The notes under the pieces are model-generated. The model was not told the origin of the DNA, searched no databases, and was given only the letters and a program-made list of their open reading frames with translations. Shown piece by piece: positions 61,381-64,000 of a DNA stretch of 64,000 nt. A program made the translations under genes and the position numbers. The stretch comes from Maylandia zebra (taxonomy: Eukaryota > Chordata > Actinopteri > Cichliformes > Cichlidae): the NCBI RefSeq assembly GCF_041146795.1, contig NC_135185.1, positions 13,117,529-13,181,528 of the forward strand, read 5' to 3'. Position 1 is the first letter of the stretch, and each line of letters opens with the position of its first letter.

Positions 61381-62929
61381 TCATACAATCCTTATCTGTT
61401 GGGGACTTAAATGTAGTTTAATACTAGTAATATTATAAAAAACAAAAACATCAGCGCCTTTGTTCTTGCCATGTGAATGGGCCAACTCTTTTTTAAAAAT
61501 AACTGTAAGAAATACTTGATTAAAACAAAACAAAACTTAAATACATATGTCTGAAGTCATAGTTAATGATTCTTGATCATGTGAAGGATAAACTGTCATT
61601 AAAGTAAAATGCCACTCAGATAATTCCTGGCATGTTCTTCATAGTGCAGATGTCTGCACTATGCTGTGCTCAGCAGGCTTTTTGTTACATAAAAGAAAAA
61701 AATAAAATATATAGTAAATGTTTATATTATACAGGACGTCTTTGTCTTTTGCTTAAACTGTGGGTGTTTTTCTGGTGCAACATATTTAGTTGAACTTACT
61801 ACATTTTAACCAGATATCAGTCAAAATTCCAATATTGGTTACTTTCTATAAATGTAGAAGACTTTTCTGTGCATGTTGGATGAGGTCGCGATGAAGAGAG
61901 TTACAGAAAGAATAATAAAACTTTTCACAGCTTTGTTTCTTGCACTTCTAGGTAGCATGCAAAGGGTTTTCTGTGTTGAGTGGCATCACACAATAAGGCA
62001 GACCGGCGCAACCAACACGTTTTTGGCACTCAGTACGTGAAACAGGTGGCTTGTATGAGTCATTTGGACAGATTTCAGAAAAGGATCGTATTTTATTCCC
62101 CATTACGGGAAAAGGCTGTTTTGCATCCACTGTGTTAGCAGTGTTGCTCAGGATTCTGCTGCGAGACTTCTTTTAAATACTCACATGTCACACTCCAGCT
62201 GCACTGGGTCTTCTTTAAATTCAGACTCCACTTTTGGAATTGGATTTTGGCCTTTAGAGTGCTGCATGGTCATCAGGGCCCTACTGGCTATGCATCACAC
62301 CGAAGGAGACAAAGCTTTTGCAACACTGGCACTCTCTCCCTCTGAGCGAAAAACTCATCTTTATGAACTTGCTTTAGTTTTTACATTCTAGCAGTTTGTT
62401 TTGAAGCACTTTGTAATGTTTCTTGAAAGGTGCTTGGGAGAGTGTGTTCAGGGTGTGGTGTCAGGAGAGGGAGGCTGACTCACACATATCTGAATTCTTC
62501 CCTTTCAAGTATGCCGCCGGGACCTGAATAGAGATCTGTGTGTGGTATGAGGGCAACTGAAAATCTGCTGCAGAAATAGACTGCAAATTGAAAAAAACAC
62601 CACAGGTGTAACGCTGTGTGCGTGGACGTTTATTATCACAGAGCTATACAAGAATTTACTTTTTTTCTTACCTTTTGTGAAATAAAAATTAAAAATCACA
62701 TGCGTGAAGAGAAATGTTTACATATATAAGTACATAAATATTAGTATTTTTTTCCAAAGTTAAATGTTGCAGATAATAAAATCAAAGAAAAATCATGTGA
62801 ACTTGATTATAAACTCATGTAGCATTTCCCATTCTGTTGCATCGCTAACATCTTAGGGCTGATTCCCTGTAAAGGAAAACAAAAACATGGTGTTATTTTT
62901 ATTGTCTCACAGAATAATACTGAAACCAA
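61381..62929. other. Intergenic DNA, nothing recognised
   Basis: Several frames of about 60-70 codons on both strands, none with domains or good splice context. No gene supported. Confidence 0.4.
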
Positions 62930-63154
62930 GGCCCTGTGCTTCGTACGTCGCTTACTACATCCAAGATTAAATGAAACATCCAAGATCAAATCATCGCGCT
63001 AACTCTGAGCTCGCTATTCCGGTTCCCCGAACACACCTGTTGTTGACGATTAGTATAGCTGGATGAAGTAATGTGAGATCACTGGGTGGCCCAACAGGGG
63101 CTACGCATCGATAGTAGAAACATTGATCGGCAACCCTTTGATTGGTCGGCGAAA

Positions 63155-63841
63155 ATGTCGAAGGAGCGCGCTCGGTATTTTTCGGCAGCAGAGCAAGAAC
63201 TCTTGAGTGAGGGATTTCAGGAGTTTCAGAGTTTAATTAAAACGCAAGGGAACACTGCAAAGGCTGCAAAAGCAAGGAGAGAGGGCTGGCAGAAAGTTGC
63301 TGACAAATCAAACTCGTAAGTAATTCAATAATAACAATAATAATGGAGTGGATTTATATAGCGCTTTTCAAGGCACCCAAAGCGCTTTACAATGCCACTA
63401 TTCATTCACTCTCACATTCACACACTGGTGGAGGCAGCTACGGTTGTAGCCACAGCTGCCCTGGGGCAGACTGACAGAAGCCAGGCTGCCATATTGCGCC
63501 ATCGGCCCCTCTGGCCAACACCAGTAGGCGGTAGGGTAGATTTATCATATCACACCATATTATCCAATATTATATTACATTATATTATATTATAATATGT
63601 TATATTATATCCCCTTTCACATTAGAGCCACAACAGGACCCACTAGAACATGGGAACAAGTAAAAGTGAAATATAAGAATATTCTACAGAATGGTAATAT
63701 TTATCACTTATATTGCTTGTCGTCTCTTGGACAGAGACCCTGAAATAATCTGTTTGTTTGTTCATAACAGCAACCAAGAAAAGGGCAGGGCAAAAAAAGA
63801 CAGGTGGTGGTCCTGCACCCCCTCGTCAACAAGTTGGTTAA
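63155..63841 (+). CDS. Harbinger Myb/SANT-like DNA-binding gene, probably shortened
   Basis: Three exons fit in phase: 63,155-63,315, 63,626-63,693 and 63,771-63,841, coding for 99 residues. The ATG at 63,155 (MSKERARYF) is preferred over one in frame at 63,086 because the domain starts there and its context is better. The domain has the tryptophans and basic helices of a Myb/SANT fold: EQELLSEGFQEF, ARREGWQKVADKSN, TRTWEQVKVKYKNIL. A basic, glycine- and proline-rich tail follows and ends early in a stop. In PIF/Harbinger elements this protein binds the ends and helps carry the transposase into the nucleus. The repeat in intron 1 does not break the exons. Confidence 0.7.
63341..63530 (+). repeat. 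Dispersed fish repeat in the Harbinger intron
   Basis: 'tttatatagcgcttttcaag', 'cccaaagcgctttacaatgc' and 'ccctggggcagactgacaga' match the insertion at 44,711-44,866, but this copy is longer at its right end. It lies in the first intron of the Myb-like gene, so it arrived after the Harbinger element. Tandem AT-rich 'tatattata' sequence follows to 63,610. Confidence 0.7.
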
Positions 63842-63958
63842 GTGAATAATACCCTCACGGGAAAATCGATATCTCTCTATGAGCACACTGTCGCGCTGAG
63901 CTAAAGGATCCTGTCTGTCCCGCAATATACGCTGAATTCTGAGGACTCTCCTTATCAA
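63820..63958 (-). pseudogene. Harbinger transposase N-terminal fragment
   Basis: Minus-strand reading from 63,958 gives RRVLRIQRILRDRQDPLAQR, then LIERYRFSREGIIHLTNLL, the usual N-terminal region of fish Harbinger (DDE_Tnp_4 class) transposases. Similarity stops near 63,830, where the frame runs into the antisense of the Myb-like gene's last exon. The catalytic DDE domain is absent, so this copy cannot move itself. More upstream sequence may lie beyond the window. Confidence 0.7.
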
Positions 63959-64000
63959 TCTTGCACCTTCCGCAATGGGTGGCTCGCGTAAACGGACAGG

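Larger units (their letters stand above)
62930..64000. mobile_element. PIF/Harbinger transposon, left part, internally deleted
   Basis: Starts near 'ggccctgtgcttcgtacgtc', a form seen at Harbinger ends in fish. It carries the two genes typical of this superfamily: a Myb/SANT-like gene on the plus strand and a transposase piece on the minus strand. The two meet at about 63,830, so most of the transposase is missing. A dispersed fish repeat has landed in the first intron of the Myb-like gene. The right end lies outside the window, and the exact left end and 3-bp duplication are not certain. Confidence 0.7.

Noticed and set aside
61948-62391. Short frames as small genes
   Set aside because: No conserved motif, poor context and no splice partners.

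Overview
The window is vertebrate, almost certainly teleost fish, nuclear DNA. Genes are split by short GT-AG introns, and the spacer DNA carries repeats typical of ray-finned fish: Tc1/mariner, hAT, PIF/Harbinger, LINE and LTR pieces, and the 'tttatatagcgc' dispersed repeats. Several of these repeats are familiar from percomorph and cichlid genomes, so a cichlid-like percomorph is my best guess, by inference only.

Positions 1 to about 48,020 hold one host gene on the minus strand, with its 5' end at the right and its 3' end beyond the left edge. It starts with a TATA box (48,015-48,020), a short untranslated exon and a split signal peptide (ATG at 47,573). It then runs into a nested tandem array. 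The large unit is about 6.2 kb and has 24 exons coding for 994 residues. Seven units (U1-U7, counted in gene order) are complete in the window and an eighth (U8) is cut by its left edge. Each unit holds five smaller modules of about 190-200 residues, each spread over up to four exons (called alpha, beta, gamma and delta here). The middle three modules are near-identical 1.26 kb copies. After the fifth alpha exon comes a cysteine-rich linker of small exons. Every exon has compatible splice phases within and between units. The sequence therefore predicts one continuous, secreted, N-glycosylated protein of at least about 7,450 residues. I do not recognise the family. The helical modules with NxSC motifs recall superhelical extracellular proteins such as the mesothelin/stereocilin group, but that is only an impression.

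From 48,021 to 64,000 I see no convincing host gene. The region is a mosaic of mobile elements: an hAT-type element with 8-bp target duplications and a THAP-like exon (48,977-50,661); a LINE 3' fragment (50,899-51,414); two solo LTRs in opposite orientations with 5-bp duplications (51,546-52,148 and 52,705-53,321); a nearly intact Tc1-like DD37E transposon (54,240-55,791); a dispersed fish repeat (56,078-56,340); a small hAT MITE next to a hairpin (57,184-57,572); two decayed Tc1 relics; and part of a PIF/Harbinger element with its Myb-like gene at the right edge.

The notable system is the nested-repeat giant gene: an ectodomain-sized block of 24 phase-compatible exons multiplied head to tail and apparently kept uniform by unequal exchange or gene conversion.
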